A DNA stretch of 64,000 bases from Actinosynnema pretiosum (GCF_024171695.1 NZ_JAMTCF010000013.1:229353-293352), one strand, 5' to 3'; numbered from the stretch's first letter, positions 26,755 through 37,381 are shown. Made by a program: numbers and translations. The notes: a model not told the origin generated them from the sequence alone.

Positions 26755-27231
26755 ATGGGCGCGGAGCGGGAACTGGCCTGGTTGCGGCAGTCGGTGGACC
26801 TGGCGGTGCGCAACGTCGCGGACGGCGGCGGGCCGTTCGGCGCAGTGGTGGCGCGCGGGGACGAGGTGGTGGCCACCGGCGCGAACCGGGTGACCGCCGA
26901 CCTCGACCCGACCGCGCACGCGGAGGTCGTGGCGATCCGGGCGGCCTGCCGGGCGCTGGGCGACTTCAGCCTGGCGGGGTGCGTGCTGGTGTCCTCGTGC
27001 GAGCCCTGCCCGCTGTGCCTGTCCGCCGCGCTGTGGGCGCGGGTGGACCGAGTGGTGTACGCGGCGGACCGGCACGACGCGGCGGCGGTCGGGTTCGACG
27101 ACGGCGTGTTCCACGACCTGCTCGCGCGCCCCAGGGAGACGTGGGACCTGCCGGTGCTGCGCGTGCCGACGGACGTGGACGCGGCCCCCTTCGACGCCTG
27201 GCGGGCGCACCGGGGGCGGGTGGACTACTGA
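26755..27231 (+). CDS. guaD: guanine deaminase / cytidine-deaminase-fold nucleobase deaminase
   Basis: The 158-residue protein has the zinc motif HAE at 55-57 and PCPLC at 84-88 (C85, C88), the standard CDA-fold deaminase site. The C-terminal region (GFDDGVFHDLLARP, with a final Y) resembles Bacillus-type guanine deaminases, and the context of pucR and uraH supports guanine to xanthine conversion. ATG 26755 has AGGAGG upstream. A tRNA adenosine deaminase is less likely because of the C-terminal extension and location. Confidence 0.85.
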   Translation: MGAERELAWLRQSVDLAVRNVADGGGPFGAVVARGDEVVATGANRVTADLDPTAHAEVVAIRAACRALGDFSLAGCVLVSSCEPCPLCLSAALWARVDRVVYAADRHDAAAVGFDDGVFHDLLARPRETWDLPVLRVPTDVDAAPFDAWRAHRGRVDY

Positions 27232-27451
27232 CGGGGGCCGGGGCACCACTAAGGGAGTGCCCCCGGCACCCTGCCGCTGCCCGGTCGCGAGGGTTCGCGG
27301 GCGGTCGGCGGCACGGCGCGCCACCTCGGCGCGCGCCTGCCCCGATCGGGCGCTTCGGGGCACCGCGCGCGTCCGGCCGTTCAGCCGTCGCCGCAGGTCA
27401 AGCCGCCGGTTAGCGTCGGTCGCGCCCAGTCCCCGCCACCGGGAGGCCACC

Positions 27452-27721
27452 GTGCCGCGCAGAACCGCCCGCCTGTCCACCGCCCTCGCCGCCACCGCGC
27501 TCGCCTCGGGGGCCCTGCTCGCCACCGCGCCCGCCGCGAGCGCCATCCCGCCCGCCGGGCCCGGTGAGAGCGTGACCATCACCTACTACTCGGACGCCAC
27601 CCGCACCGTCGAGGTCGGCTGGTGGTCGTACGGCTCGTGCGGCGAGCCCTTCGACTACGGCACGCACACCCGCTACTCCAAGGTGGTGAAGATCCGCTGC
27701 GGCACGCCCGACCCGCTGTGA
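27452..27721 (+). CDS. small secreted protein resembling DUF6289
   Basis: An 89-residue protein starting at GTG 27452 with GGGAGG upstream. The signal peptide covers about 1-31 (ending ASA-IP). The mature part has the segment TITYYSDATRTVEVGWWSYG followed by two cysteines spaced about 28 residues apart (GSCGEP and IRCG), which could form a disulphide. The YYSDATRT pattern resembles small actinobacterial secreted proteins classed as DUF6289; function unknown. A hairpin follows 20 bp after the stop. Confidence 0.7.
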   Translation: MPRRTARLSTALAATALASGALLATAPAASAIPPAGPGESVTITYYSDATRTVEVGWWSYGSCGEPFDYGTHTRYSKVVKIRCGTPDPL

Positions 27722-27741
27722 CGGCGAGTCGCGAAAACGAG

Positions 27742-27774
27742 AAGCGGGAGTACCCGAACGGGCGCTCCCGCTTT
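27742..27774 (+). terminator. hairpin terminator with T-run
   Basis: AGCGGGAG pairs with CTCCCGCT across an inner CCG/CGG helix, followed by TTTTC. It lies just after the small secreted protein gene. Confidence 0.75.
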
Positions 27775-27910
27775 TCCCCGGCACCGGGTAAGCGACCGTC
27801 AGCCAATCAAGACGATCATTTATCCGGGTCGTAACAAATAGACCTGGAATCGCAACCCGAATCAGCCGCGAGCACCCCGCGAGCACCCGTGGGAACGCGC
27901 CGGGAAACGA

Positions 27911-28543
27911 TCAGAGCGGGATCGCGCGCATCCGCTCGATCTCCACGCTCTGGGTCGCCATGACGTCGTTCGCCATCTCCTCGACCCGCACGTCCGTCCC
28001 GTTGCTCAGCTGCGCCAGCGCCATCTCCAGCGCCCCCTCGTGGTGCGCGACCATCAGCCGCACGAACAGCCGGTCGAAGTCCGCGCCCTGCGCCGCCGCC
28101 AGGTCCGCGAGCTGCCGCTCGGTCGCCATCCCCGGCATGTCGTCGTGGTCGTCCGCCCCGCCGACGTGCCCGTGCGCCTGCCCCGCCTGCCCGTACTGCC
28201 GCTGCCACGACTCCATGGCCTGGATCTCCGGCCCCTGGACGTCGTGGATGCGCGAGGCGATCCGGCGCACCACGTCGTTCTCGGCGCGCTCCGGCGCCAG
28301 CTCGGTCATGACCAGCGCCTGCCGGTGGTGGGTGATCATCTTCGCCACGTAGCCCAGGTCGACCTCGGTCGGCGCGGACCACAGGTCGGTGCCCACGTCA
28401 CCCGGCGCCACGGTCTGCCCGGCCTCGCCCGGCTTCCCTGGAGCGATCACCGGGGCGGCGTCGGGATCGGCTCCGGCGGTGCACCCCGCCGCCGCCCCGA
28501 ACACCGCCACCACCAGGGCCAGAATCACCGCGCGCATCCGCAC
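27911..28543 (-). CDS. DUF305 lipoprotein
   Basis: About 210 residues with a lipoprotein signal peptide (GAAAGC lipobox near residue 21) and two DUF305 modules containing the paired MITHHRQA and MVAHHEGA motifs, each with His-His and nearby Met/Glu residues that in this family suggest metal (copper) binding. It would be anchored outside the membrane. Starts at GTG 28543, ATG 28537 or TTG 28546 are all compatible with the GAGGGGG upstream; I prefer 28543. It is divergent from the LVIVD-repeat gene, an association often seen for DUF305 proteins in actinomycetes. Confidence 0.9.
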   Translation of the reverse strand: MRMRAVILALVVAVFGAAAGCTAGADPDAAPVIAPGKPGEAGQTVAPGDVGTDLWSAPTEVDLGYVAKMITHHRQALVMTELAPERAENDVVRRIASRIHDVQGPEIQAMESWQRQYGQAGQAHGHVGGADDHDDMPGMATERQLADLAAAQGADFDRLFVRLMVAHHEGALEMALAQLSNGTDVRVEEMANDVMATQSVEIERMRAIPL

Positions 28544-28692
28544 CAAACCCCCTCAGCGATCGGATCACCGATCAACATACCCGCCGAACCACACCTTGAG
28601 AACCACGCGGAAAACCACCGTCCGGGTCTGGTTCTTAGCGTTGCGAAGGGGTAATACTGCGATTCCCTGCACGTGCCTTGGAAGGGGAACAC

Positions 28693-30183
<1,491 letters not shown>

Positions 30184-30207
30184 CCTGGGCCTGAGCCAGG
30201 AGCGGCG

Positions 30208-30239
30208 GAAGGGGCCACCGGTGATCCGGTGGCCCCTTC
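30208..30239. terminator. 14-bp perfect hairpin terminator
   Basis: 30208-30221 pairs perfectly with 30226-30239 around a TGAT loop, followed by TCCTTT. It separates the convergent LVIVD and ABC-ATPase genes. Confidence 0.85.
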
Positions 30240-30261
30240 TCCTTTCCCCGCAACGTGATTG

Positions 30262-31317
30262 TCAGGCCGGGACGACGAGCACCCGGTCCGGCGCGACCCG
30301 CAGCGCCACCTCGGCGCCCGCCGGGAAGTCGGTGGCGCGGGACGACGGGTGGTCCACCCGCACGACCTGCCCACCACCGGCCAAGCGCACCGAGATCCGG
30401 GTCACCGGACCCAGGAAGCTCTGCGCCACCACGGTTCCCAGCAGCGCGCCGGTCCCGTCGCCACCGGCCGGGTGCGCGGTCACCTCGACGTCCTCGGGCC
30501 GCACGATCACCGACACCGCGTCGCCGGACGCCACCCCCGGCGCGCCGGGCGCGGGCAGCAGGTGCGCGCCGAGGCGGACCCCGCCGGGCTCGACCGTGCC
30601 CGCCACGGTGTTGGTGACGCCGACGAACTGCGCCACGAACGCCGACGCGGGCTCCCGGTACACCCTCGACGGGGTGTCCAGCTGCTCCAGCCTGCCGTGG
30701 GACATCACGCCGACCCGGTCGGAGACGGCCAGCGCCTCCTCCTGGTCGTGCGTGACGAACAGGGTGGTGATGCCCAGCTCGGTCTGGATGCGGCGGATCT
30801 CCTCGCGCAGCCCGACCCTGACCTTGGCGTCCAGCGCGGACAGCGGCTCGTCGAGCAGCAGCACCCTGGGCCGGATGGCCAGCGCGCGGGCCAGCGCCAC
30901 GCGCTGCTGCTGGCCGCCGGACAGCTGGTGCGGGTAGCGCCCGCCCAGGTGCGCCAGGCCCACCAGCTCCAGCAGCTCGCCCGCGCGGGCCTTGCGGTCC
31001 GGCTGCTTGCGCAGCTTCAGCCCGAACTCGATGTTCTGCGCGGCGGTGAGGTTCGGGAACAGGCTGTAGGCCTGGAACACCATGCCCATGTCCCGCCGGT
31101 TCGCGGGCACGCCGGTGATGTCGCGCCCCTCGACCAGCACCGAGCCCGCGTCGGCGGTCTCGAAGCCCGCGACGATGCGCAGCGCCGTGGTCTTGCCGCA
31201 GCCGCTGGGGCCCAGCAGGCTGATCAGCTCGCCCTCGGCGAGGTCGAGGTCGAGCCCGTCGAGCGCGGTGTGCCCGCCGAAGGACTTGCGCAGCCCCTTC
31301 AGTTCCAGATGACCCAT
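30262..31317 (-). CDS. ABC importer ATP-binding protein (PotA/AfuC type)
   Basis: The 351-residue ATPase has Walker A GPSGCGKTT, the LSGGQQQR signature, Walker B VLLLDEP and the H-loop THDQEEA, followed by a C-terminal TOBE/OB domain of about 110 residues, as in spermidine, ferric-iron and phosphonate importers. ATG 31317 begins one base after the permease stop. It energises the importer formed with the two upstream permeases and lipoprotein; substrate unresolved. Confidence 0.92.
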   Translation of the reverse strand: MGHLELKGLRKSFGGHTALDGLDLDLAEGELISLLGPSGCGKTTALRIVAGFETADAGSVLVEGRDITGVPANRRDMGMVFQAYSLFPNLTAAQNIEFGLKLRKQPDRKARAGELLELVGLAHLGGRYPHQLSGGQQQRVALARALAIRPRVLLLDEPLSALDAKVRVGLREEIRRIQTELGITTLFVTHDQEEALAVSDRVGVMSHGRLEQLDTPSRVYREPASAFVAQFVGVTNTVAGTVEPGGVRLGAHLLPAPGAPGVASGDAVSVIVRPEDVEVTAHPAGGDGTGALLGTVVAQSFLGPVTRISVRLAGGGQVVRVDHPSSRATDFPAGAEVALRVAPDRVLVVPA

Positions 31318-31318
31318 C

Positions 31319-32149
31319 TCAGCCTTCCTCGGCGGTGGCGCGGCGCCGCCTGCTGCCCGCCGAGGACAGCAGGAGCAGCAGCGCGAAAGCGAACAGCAGG
31401 CACAGCAGCGACACCGCGATGGACACGCCCGCGTCGCGCTTGCCGATCAGGTTGACCCGCACCTGGAGGGTGTCGAAGTTGAGCAGGGACGCGATGGTGA
31501 ACTCGCCGAGCACCAGCGCGACGGACAGCAGGGCGGCGCTGATCAGCGCGGTGCGGATGTTCGGCACGACGATCCGCAGCAGCACCGTGCCCCAGCCAGC
31601 GCCCAGTCCCCTGGCGGCCTCGGCCAGGGTCTTGAGGTCGATCGCGGACAGGCCCGCGTCGAGCGAGCGGTAGGCGAACGGCAGCACCAGCACCGCGTAG
31701 GCGAGGGCGAGCGTGAGCGGCGAGTCGCCGAGGAAGTAGTCGACCCAGGCGTACAGCGGGGCCATGCCGACCACGAGCACGATCGCCGGGATCGCCACCG
31801 GCAGCAGGCACAGGAACTCGACCGGTCGGCGCAGCGCGGGCAGCCGCAGGCGGATCCACGCCATGGTGGGCACGAGCAGCGCCAGCACCAGCAGCGAGGA
31901 CAGCAGGGCCAGCTGCACCGACACCCAGATGGCCTCGACCAGGTCGGGGTCGGTGACGATGCCGGACCAGGACCGGAGGCTGCGCGTGCCGTTCGCGCCC
32001 CTGGTGGAGAACTCGGCCATGGCGACCAGCGGCAGCGCGAAGTACGCGCCGAGCACCACGAGCACGACCGCGCGCAGCACGCCGCCGCTCCCCTTGCGGC
32101 GCTTGGGCTTCACGGGCTCTGGCGTCACATCTTCCCGCGTCACTGCCAT
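31319..32149 (-). CDS. ABC importer permease, second subunit
   Basis: The 276-residue permease has about six TM helices and the binding-protein-dependent EAA loop LAEAARGLGAGWGTVLLRIVVP. ATG 32149 overlaps the end of the upstream permease by 10 bp. The N-terminal 25 residues are charged and cytosolic. It pairs with the 32140-33051 permease as a heterodimer, similar to split AfuB/PotB-PotC systems. Confidence 0.9.
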   Translation of the reverse strand: MAVTREDVTPEPVKPKRRKGSGGVLRAVVLVVLGAYFALPLVAMAEFSTRGANGTRSLRSWSGIVTDPDLVEAIWVSVQLALLSSLLVLALLVPTMAWIRLRLPALRRPVEFLCLLPVAIPAIVLVVGMAPLYAWVDYFLGDSPLTLALAYAVLVLPFAYRSLDAGLSAIDLKTLAEAARGLGAGWGTVLLRIVVPNIRTALISAALLSVALVLGEFTIASLLNFDTLQVRVNLIGKRDAGVSIAVSLLCLLFAFALLLLLSSAGSRRRRATAEEG

Positions 32150-33051
32150 CGGGCGAACCTCCGCTGGAGCAGGGCGTACAGGCCCATGGCCACGCCGACC
32201 ACGACGATCATGCCCAGGCCGAGCGCCTTGCCGAGGTTCTCCTGCCCCAGCAGCACTTCCCCGGTGAGGAAGCCCCGGATCTGCAGCGGCACGATCGGGC
32301 TCCCCTGGGACACCAGGGCGGCGGCGGTGGCGTAGGCGGAGAACGCGTTGGCGAACAGCAGCAGCGCCGAGCCGAGGAACGCGGGCAGCAGGATCGGGCC
32401 GCCCACGTGCCGCCAGTAGGTCCAGCCGGAGCCGCCCAGGCTCTCGGTCGCCTCGCGCCACTGCGGGCGCAGCCCGTCGACGGCGGGCAGGAACACGATG
32501 ACCATGAGCGGGATCTGGAAGAACGTGTAGACCAGGGTGAGGCCGGGCAGCTCGAACAGCCACGCGCCGGTCGCGAACAGGTCGAGGCCGAACGCGTCGG
32601 CCAGGAACCGGGTGACCAGGCCCTGGAAGCCCACGGTGGCCAGGAACGCGAATGCGAGCGGCACGCCGCCGAACTGGGCGAGCACGCCGGACGCGGCCAG
32701 CACGACCTTGCGCGTCACGCCCTGCGGCTTGCCGGAGGCCACGGCCCAGGACAGCAGCGCGCCGAGCGCGGCGCCGATCAGGGCGGTGAGCGCGGACAGC
32801 TGGACGCTGCGCAGGAACGCCTGGAGGTAGACGCCCTCGGTGAGGGTGGCCAGGTTGGCGAGGGTGAAGGCGCCGTCGTCGTCCTGGAACGCCCCGGCGA
32901 GCACGAGCGCCGTCGGGTAGAGCAGGAACGTGCCGACGTAGGCGAGGAACGGCACGACCACCAGCCACGCGGCCCACGACCGGCGGGACGGCCCCCGGCC
33001 GGGGGCGGCGGTGGCGCCGCCCCCGGCCGAGGTGTCGACGGGTGCGACCAC
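32140..33051 (-). CDS. ABC importer permease, first subunit
   Basis: The 303-residue permease has six or so TM segments and an EAA-type loop (EATESLGGSGWTYWRHVGGPILLP). A Gly/Ala-rich cytosolic leader of about 25 residues precedes the first helix (WLVVVPFLAYVGTFLLYP). The GTG start at 33051 lies 3 bp after the substrate-binding-protein stop, so translation is probably coupled. Confidence 0.9.
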   Translation of the reverse strand: MVAPVDTSAGGGATAAPGRGPSRRSWAAWLVVVPFLAYVGTFLLYPTALVLAGAFQDDDGAFTLANLATLTEGVYLQAFLRSVQLSALTALIGAALGALLSWAVASGKPQGVTRKVVLAASGVLAQFGGVPLAFAFLATVGFQGLVTRFLADAFGLDLFATGAWLFELPGLTLVYTFFQIPLMVIVFLPAVDGLRPQWREATESLGGSGWTYWRHVGGPILLPAFLGSALLLFANAFSAYATAAALVSQGSPIVPLQIRGFLTGEVLLGQENLGKALGLGMIVVVGVAMGLYALLQRRFARWQ

Positions 33052-33054
33052 CGG

Positions 33055-34191
33055 TCAGCCCACCGCCTGGGCCCAGGTGGCGGCGAGCGCCTGCTTGGCC
33101 TTGTCGGCCTGCTCCTGGGTCTGGTAGACGGACTTGTCGCCGGTGGCGGGCAGCGCGGCGGCGGCAGCGGTGTCGACGGTGCCCGCGGTGGTCATGGCCT
33201 CCATGCGGACCGGGCGGGACATGCCCTTGAGGTAGATGTTCTGGCCCTCGTCGCTCATCACGAACTCCTGCCACAGCCGCGCGGCGGCCGGGTGCGGGGC
33301 GTCGACGTTGATGGCCTGGTTGTAGTAGGCGCCGACCTGGGCCTCCTGCGGCACCACGGTCTTCCAGTCCAGCTTGCCCGCGAGCTTCGCGGTCTGCGCG
33401 GCGTTGGTGTAGTCCCAGTCGATGACCACGGGGGTCTGGCCGGACTCGATGGTCGCCGGGGTCGGGTCGACCGGCAGGAAGTTGCCCGCCGCCTTGAGCT
33501 GCTTGAAGAACTCGACGCCGGGCGCGATGTCGTCGGCCGAGCCGCCGTTGCCGAGGGAGGCCATCAGCACGCCGGAGAACGCGGCGCCCGCCTGGGTCGG
33601 GTCGCCGTTGAGCGCGACCTTGCCCTTGTACTCGGGCTTGAGGAGGTCCTTGACGCTGGTGGGCGCGGGGACCTTGGAGGCGTCGTAGCCGATCGACATG
33701 AAACCGCCGTAGTCGGCGAAGTAGCGGCCGTCGGCGTCCTTGAGCTCGGCCGGGATGTCGTCCCAGGTGGCGACCTTGTAGGGCGCGAACTTGTCGGCGT
33801 TGGCGATGGCCACGTTCAGGCCGAGGTCGAACACGTCGGGCGCCCGGTCGCTGCCCTTGAGCCGCTCGGCGGCGTTGATCTCGTCCTGCGAGGAGGCGTC
33901 GGGCTGGTCGGACTTGACCTCGATGCCGTACTTGTCGCCGAACGCCTTGATCATCTCGCCGTAGTTGGCCCAGTCCGGGGGCAGCGCGATGACGTTGAGC
34001 GCGCCCTCCTTCTTGGCCTCCTCCACGAGCTTGTCCATCCCGCCGAGGTCGGCGGCGGACTTCGCCGAGGCGGCGCTGCCGCCGGACGCGGCGTTCCCGC
34101 TGTCCTTGGCGGGCGGGGCGCCGCAGGCGGTGACGAGCGCCAGCGCGACGGCGCCCGCGCCGACCGCACGGAGAGCACGGTTGTGGATCAC
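33055..34191 (-). CDS. ABC importer substrate-binding lipoprotein (iron/polyamine/phosphonate-type family)
   Basis: The lipoprotein (about 378 residues) has a signal peptide with lipobox LVTAC, a Ser/Ala-rich linker, and a periplasmic-binding fold of the COG1840-like class: GALNVIALPPDWANY near the N-terminus, a hinge region with YKGKVALNGDP, and VVIDWDYTN. This family binds ferric iron, polyamines, thiamine, or 2-aminoethylphosphonate; no tyrosine pair typical of iron-binding FbpA is evident, so an organic substrate is more likely. Start is GTG 34191. It is the first gene of the four-gene operon. Confidence 0.87.
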   Translation of the reverse strand: MIHNRALRAVGAGAVALALVTACGAPPAKDSGNAASGGSAASAKSAADLGGMDKLVEEAKKEGALNVIALPPDWANYGEMIKAFGDKYGIEVKSDQPDASSQDEINAAERLKGSDRAPDVFDLGLNVAIANADKFAPYKVATWDDIPAELKDADGRYFADYGGFMSIGYDASKVPAPTSVKDLLKPEYKGKVALNGDPTQAGAAFSGVLMASLGNGGSADDIAPGVEFFKQLKAAGNFLPVDPTPATIESGQTPVVIDWDYTNAAQTAKLAGKLDWKTVVPQEAQVGAYYNQAINVDAPHPAAARLWQEFVMSDEGQNIYLKGMSRPVRMEAMTTAGTVDTAAAAALPATGDKSVYQTQEQADKAKQALAATWAQAVG

Positions 34192-34600
34192 AGGAGGGAC
34201 CTTCCTCGTGGACAAGGCTTTCCGGGGCAGGCGGCGCACCGGACGGGGGAAGGTTTCAGAACTCTCGGTAGCGGTGTCAAGGAAGGTGACGGGACTGAGA
34301 CCCTGCCGACGTGAATGGAGAATTCCCAGTGCAGCAAGGGTTTCCAGTCGGTGAACGAGAGCCGCCGGACGGGGGATGGCGGTTACGACGAGTGACGCTC
34401 CGTGCTGCTCCGAGGCGGGTTCGCGGCCCGGTGGCCGAACCCCCGGCGCATCCCCGAGCCGCAGCACCGGGACCACCCCGACCCCTACCCCGATTTCCCC
34501 CCGGAGTCACCCGCATCACCCCGCTCGCGCCCCTCTCCCGGCACTAGCTTCGCCGGTTCGCCGAGGTGTTCGGCGGTCCGACCGACCAGGGGGTTCTCCG
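34192..34600. other. 409-bp intergenic region between divergent genes
   Basis: No convincing gene on either strand. On the minus strand TTGACA at 34280-34275, about 85 bp before the substrate-binding-protein gene, is a possible -35 element without a good -10. The plus-strand side ends with AGGGGG before ATG 34601. A CTGAGA-ACCCT stretch near 34306 is not a full TPP riboswitch. Confidence 0.5.
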
Positions 34601-35239
34601 ATGCGAAAAGCACTGGTGTGGGCGCACGTGGTGTCGTCCACGCTCTGGATGTCCATGGCGCTCGCGCTGTCCCTGCTCACCACGAACGCCCTGCGCCTGT
34701 CCGGCGGGGCGCGGGAGGCCGCGTTCGGCATGGCGCTGGTGATCGACCACCAGGCGGTGCAGCTGGCCGCGACGACGTCCGCGTTCACCGGGCTCGCGCT
34801 GTCCGCGCTGACGCCGTGGGGGTTCTTCCGGCACTGGTGGGTGCTGGCGAAGTTCGTGATCACGTTCAGCCAGCTGTACCTGGGGATCTTCGTGCTGAGC
34901 CCGAACCTGCGCCTGGACGGCGACCCGGCGCTGATGCGGTTCGGCTCGCTGCTGATGGCCTCGGCGCTGGCGTGCCAGGTGTGGTTCTCCACCGCGAAGC
35001 CGTTCGGCCGCACCGCGTGGACCAGACCGGGCAAGCGGAAGGCGGCGCCGAACTGGGCGTTCGCGCTGGGCCTTGCGATCCCGGCGGCGGACGTGCTGCT
35101 GGGGACCTTCGTGCTGGGGCGCACGATCCCGGTGATCGCGCTGCTCGCCACGATCGGCTACCCGATCGCCTGGCTCGTGCTGCGCGCCAAGCGCCGCGCC
35201 GCACTTCCCGCAGCCAAGGGGAATCCACTTCAAACGTGA
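34601..35239 (+). CDS. integral membrane protein, function unknown
   Basis: The 212-residue protein starts at ATG 34601 (AGGGGG upstream). It has about six hydrophobic segments (VWAHVVSSTLWMSMALALSL, QLAATTSAFTGLALSAL, FVITFSQLYLGIFVL, FGSLLMASALACQVW, WAFALGLAIPAADVLLG, IPVIALLATIGYPIAWLVL) separated by short loops, with His in the first and second segments (AHVV and IDHQ). It resembles small DUF2269-like membrane proteins of actinomycetes, but I cannot assign a family or function with confidence. It is monocistronic. Confidence 0.75.
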   Translation: MRKALVWAHVVSSTLWMSMALALSLLTTNALRLSGGAREAAFGMALVIDHQAVQLAATTSAFTGLALSALTPWGFFRHWWVLAKFVITFSQLYLGIFVLSPNLRLDGDPALMRFGSLLMASALACQVWFSTAKPFGRTAWTRPGKRKAAPNWAFALGLAIPAADVLLGTFVLGRTIPVIALLATIGYPIAWLVLRAKRRAALPAAKGNPLQT

Positions 35240-35599
35240 TCCGCATCCCTTGCGCCACAACGCCGAAAACGTTGCACGAACGCGCGAAGTGTCAGTAGCG
35301 CAACAATTCCGCAACCCCGACATCTGTCAGCCAGGCCACATCGGCCTGCGGACCACCGCAAGACGTGTCTCAAGTGGACACTACCGCCGGTTACCGAAAA
35401 ACCCGGCCCTCAGCAGGGGTTTTCCCAGCACAGCCGACCGAGTCGTCACTCAGCGCACCTGACGATTACCTGACATCGCCAGAACCACCGCCCATCGGCG
35501 CCCCCTACGCCGGTATACCTCAAACGGCCCAACGGCGGGCGCTGCCAGGAGTAGCAGGCACGTGTTTAGAACTCGCCCGAATGGGAAAAGGAGTCGCCC
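35240..35599. other. 360-bp leader/intergenic region before the OpuC-type operon
   Basis: No long gene is supported. The region is less GC-rich than its neighbours. AAAACCC (35398-35404) can pair with GGGTTTT (35417-35423), a possible terminator or attenuator, and CAACG/CGTTG (35258-35274) forms a smaller hairpin. The remainder probably holds the promoter and 5' leader of the osmoprotectant transporter operon. Confidence 0.5.
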
Positions 35600-35632
35600 A
35601 TGATCGAAAACGAACCGGATGTGTCGCCGTGA
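35600..35632 (+). CDS. 10-residue leader ORF (MIENEPDVSP) coupled to the OpuC-type operon
   Basis: ATG 35600 follows an AAAGGAG six bases upstream, the best ribosome binding site in this leader. It encodes MIENEPDVSP and stops at TGA 35630-35632, which overlaps the GTG start of the permease in a GTGA. The permease itself has no good binding site, so translation of this short ORF probably loads ribosomes onto it. It may be only a coupling device or may sense something during translation. Confidence 0.5.
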   Translation: MIENEPDVSP

Positions 35633-36279
35633 ACTTCTGGGACTTCGTGGCGGACCGGTGGAGCAGGCTGCTCACCGAGTCGCTGCTCCACCTGAGCGCG
35701 GTCGTGCAGTGCACGATCCTCGCCGCTCTGATCGGTGTCGGCGTGGGGATCGCCGTCTACCGCAGCCCGCTGGGCTCGGCCACGGCCACCGCCCTGGCCA
35801 GCGCGGTGCTCACCATCCCCTCCTTCGCCCTGCTGGGACTGCTGATCCCGGTGCTCGGCCTCGGCGCGCCGCCCACCGTGGCCGCGCTGGTGCTCTACGG
35901 CCTGCTCCCCGTCGTGCGCAACACGATCGTCGGTCTGAGCGGGGTCGACCGGTCGATCCGGGACGCCGCGCGCGGCATCGGCATGAGCCGCTTCAGCGTG
36001 CTCACCTCGGTGGAGCTGCGCCTGGCGTGGCCCGCGATCCTGACCGGGATGCGCGTCTCGGCCCAGATGCTGATGGGCATCGCCGCGATCGCCGCCTACG
36101 CGCGCGGCCCCGGCCTCGGCGTGGAGATCTTCGCCGGGCTGACCAGGGCGGGCAGTGCCAACGCCACCAACCAGGCGATCGCCGGAACGCTCGGCGTCAT
36201 CGTCCTCGCGCTGCTCCTCGACGGGGTCTTCGCGCTGATCGGACGCTACACCGTCTCTAGGGGGATCCGTGGCCAGTGA
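35629..36279 (+). CDS. OpuC-type osmoprotectant ABC transporter permease
   Basis: The 216-residue permease has five or six TM helices and the EAA loop VDRSIRDAARGIGMSRFSVLTSVELRLAWP typical (split here across the helix) of glycine betaine/carnitine/choline transporters (OpuCB/OpuCD, ProW). The GTG at 35629 overlaps the leader ORF stop; an in-frame ATG at 35581 would add 16 nonconserved residues. First transporter gene of the four-gene operon. Confidence 0.88.
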   Translation: MNFWDFVADRWSRLLTESLLHLSAVVQCTILAALIGVGVGIAVYRSPLGSATATALASAVLTIPSFALLGLLIPVLGLGAPPTVAALVLYGLLPVVRNTIVGLSGVDRSIRDAARGIGMSRFSVLTSVELRLAWPAILTGMRVSAQMLMGIAAIAAYARGPGLGVEIFAGLTRAGSANATNQAIAGTLGVIVLALLLDGVFALIGRYTVSRGIRGQ

Positions 36280-37381
36280 CATCGAACTCGTGGACGTGAC
36301 CAAGCGGTACGGCGGCACGAAGCGCGCCGCCGTCGACTCGGTGAGCATGACCATCCCCGCCGGGGAGATCGTGGTGTTCGTCGGCCCCTCGGGCTGCGGC
36401 AAGACCACCACCATGCGGATGATCAACCGGCTGATCGAGCCGACCTCCGGCAAGATCACCATCGACGGCGCGGACACCCGCTCGCTGGACCCCGACGAGC
36501 TGCGGCGCGGCATCGGCTACGCCATCCAGCAGGCCGGGCTGTTCCCGCACATGACCGTCGCGCAGAACGTCGGCACCGTGCCCGGCCTGCTGGGCTGGAA
36601 CAAGTCCAAGGTGCGGGACCGGGTCGACGAGATGCTCGACCTGGTGGGCCTGGACCCGGCCGACTACCGCGACCGCTACCCCCGCCAGCTCTCCGGCGGC
36701 CAGCAGCAGCGCGTCGGCGTGGCCCGCGCGCTCGCCGCCGACCCGCCCGTGCTGCTGATGGACGAGCCGTTCGGCGCGGTCGACCCGATCACCAGGGGCA
36801 ACCTGCAGGACCAGCTGCTGCGGCTCCAGTCGGAGCTGGGCAAGACGATCGTGTTCGTCACGCACGACTTCGACGAGGCGGTCAAGCTCGGCGACCGCAT
36901 CGCGGTGCTGGGCGAGCAGTCGAGGATCCTGCAGTACGACACCCCGGAGGCGGTGCTGGCCAACCCGGCCGACGACACCGTCGCGGGCTTCGTCGGCGCG
37001 GGCGCCTCGCTCAAGCAGCTGACCCTGCGCCGGGTGCGCGAGGTCGAGCTGGCCAGCGCGGTCACCGCCCCGCAGGACACCGACTCCACCGAGATCCGCC
37101 GCAAGCTCGACGAGGCGGGCCGCGAGTTCGCGCTGCTGCTGGACAGCCGCAACCGCCCGGTCAGCTGGGTGCACGCGCGCAACCCGCGCAGCCGCAAGCC
37201 CGTCGGCGACCTGGTGTCGCTCCAGTCGACCCTGCAGGACGCGCTGGAGGCGATCCTGACCGAGGGCGGCGCGGCCGTGGTGACCGGCAAGCGCGGCGAG
37301 TACGTCGGCCTGGTCGAGATCGACACCGTCATGGGCGCCGTGCAGCAGGCGCGCGACGACCACGCGGGGGCTCCCGCGTGA
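36269..37381 (+). CDS. OpuC-type ABC transporter ATP-binding protein
   Basis: The 370-residue ATPase has Walker A GPSGCGKTT, LSGGQQQR, VLLMDEPFGAVDP and THDFDEA, the last two being typical of the ProV/OpuCA branch. A C-terminal region of about 130 residues contains a CBS-like module (FALLLDSRNRPVSWV and GEYVGLVEIDTVM); CBS domains in OpuA/OpuC ATPases sense ionic strength. GTG 36269 follows AGGGGG and overlaps the permease by 11 bp. Confidence 0.9.
   Translation: MASDIELVDVTKRYGGTKRAAVDSVSMTIPAGEIVVFVGPSGCGKTTTMRMINRLIEPTSGKITIDGADTRSLDPDELRRGIGYAIQQAGLFPHMTVAQNVGTVPGLLGWNKSKVRDRVDEMLDLVGLDPADYRDRYPRQLSGGQQQRVGVARALAADPPVLLMDEPFGAVDPITRGNLQDQLLRLQSELGKTIVFVTHDFDEAVKLGDRIAVLGEQSRILQYDTPEAVLANPADDTVAGFVGAGASLKQLTLRRVREVELASAVTAPQDTDSTEIRRKLDEAGREFALLLDSRNRPVSWVHARNPRSRKPVGDLVSLQSTLQDALEAILTEGGAAVVTGKRGEYVGLVEIDTVMGAVQQARDDHAGAPA

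Noticed and set aside
30262..34191. ABC operon as a ferric-iron importer
   Set aside because: The binding protein lacks an obvious FbpA-type tyrosine pair; substrate left open.
34280..34330. CTGAGA/ACCCT stretch as a TPP riboswitch
   Set aside because: Other conserved TPP elements are missing on both strands.
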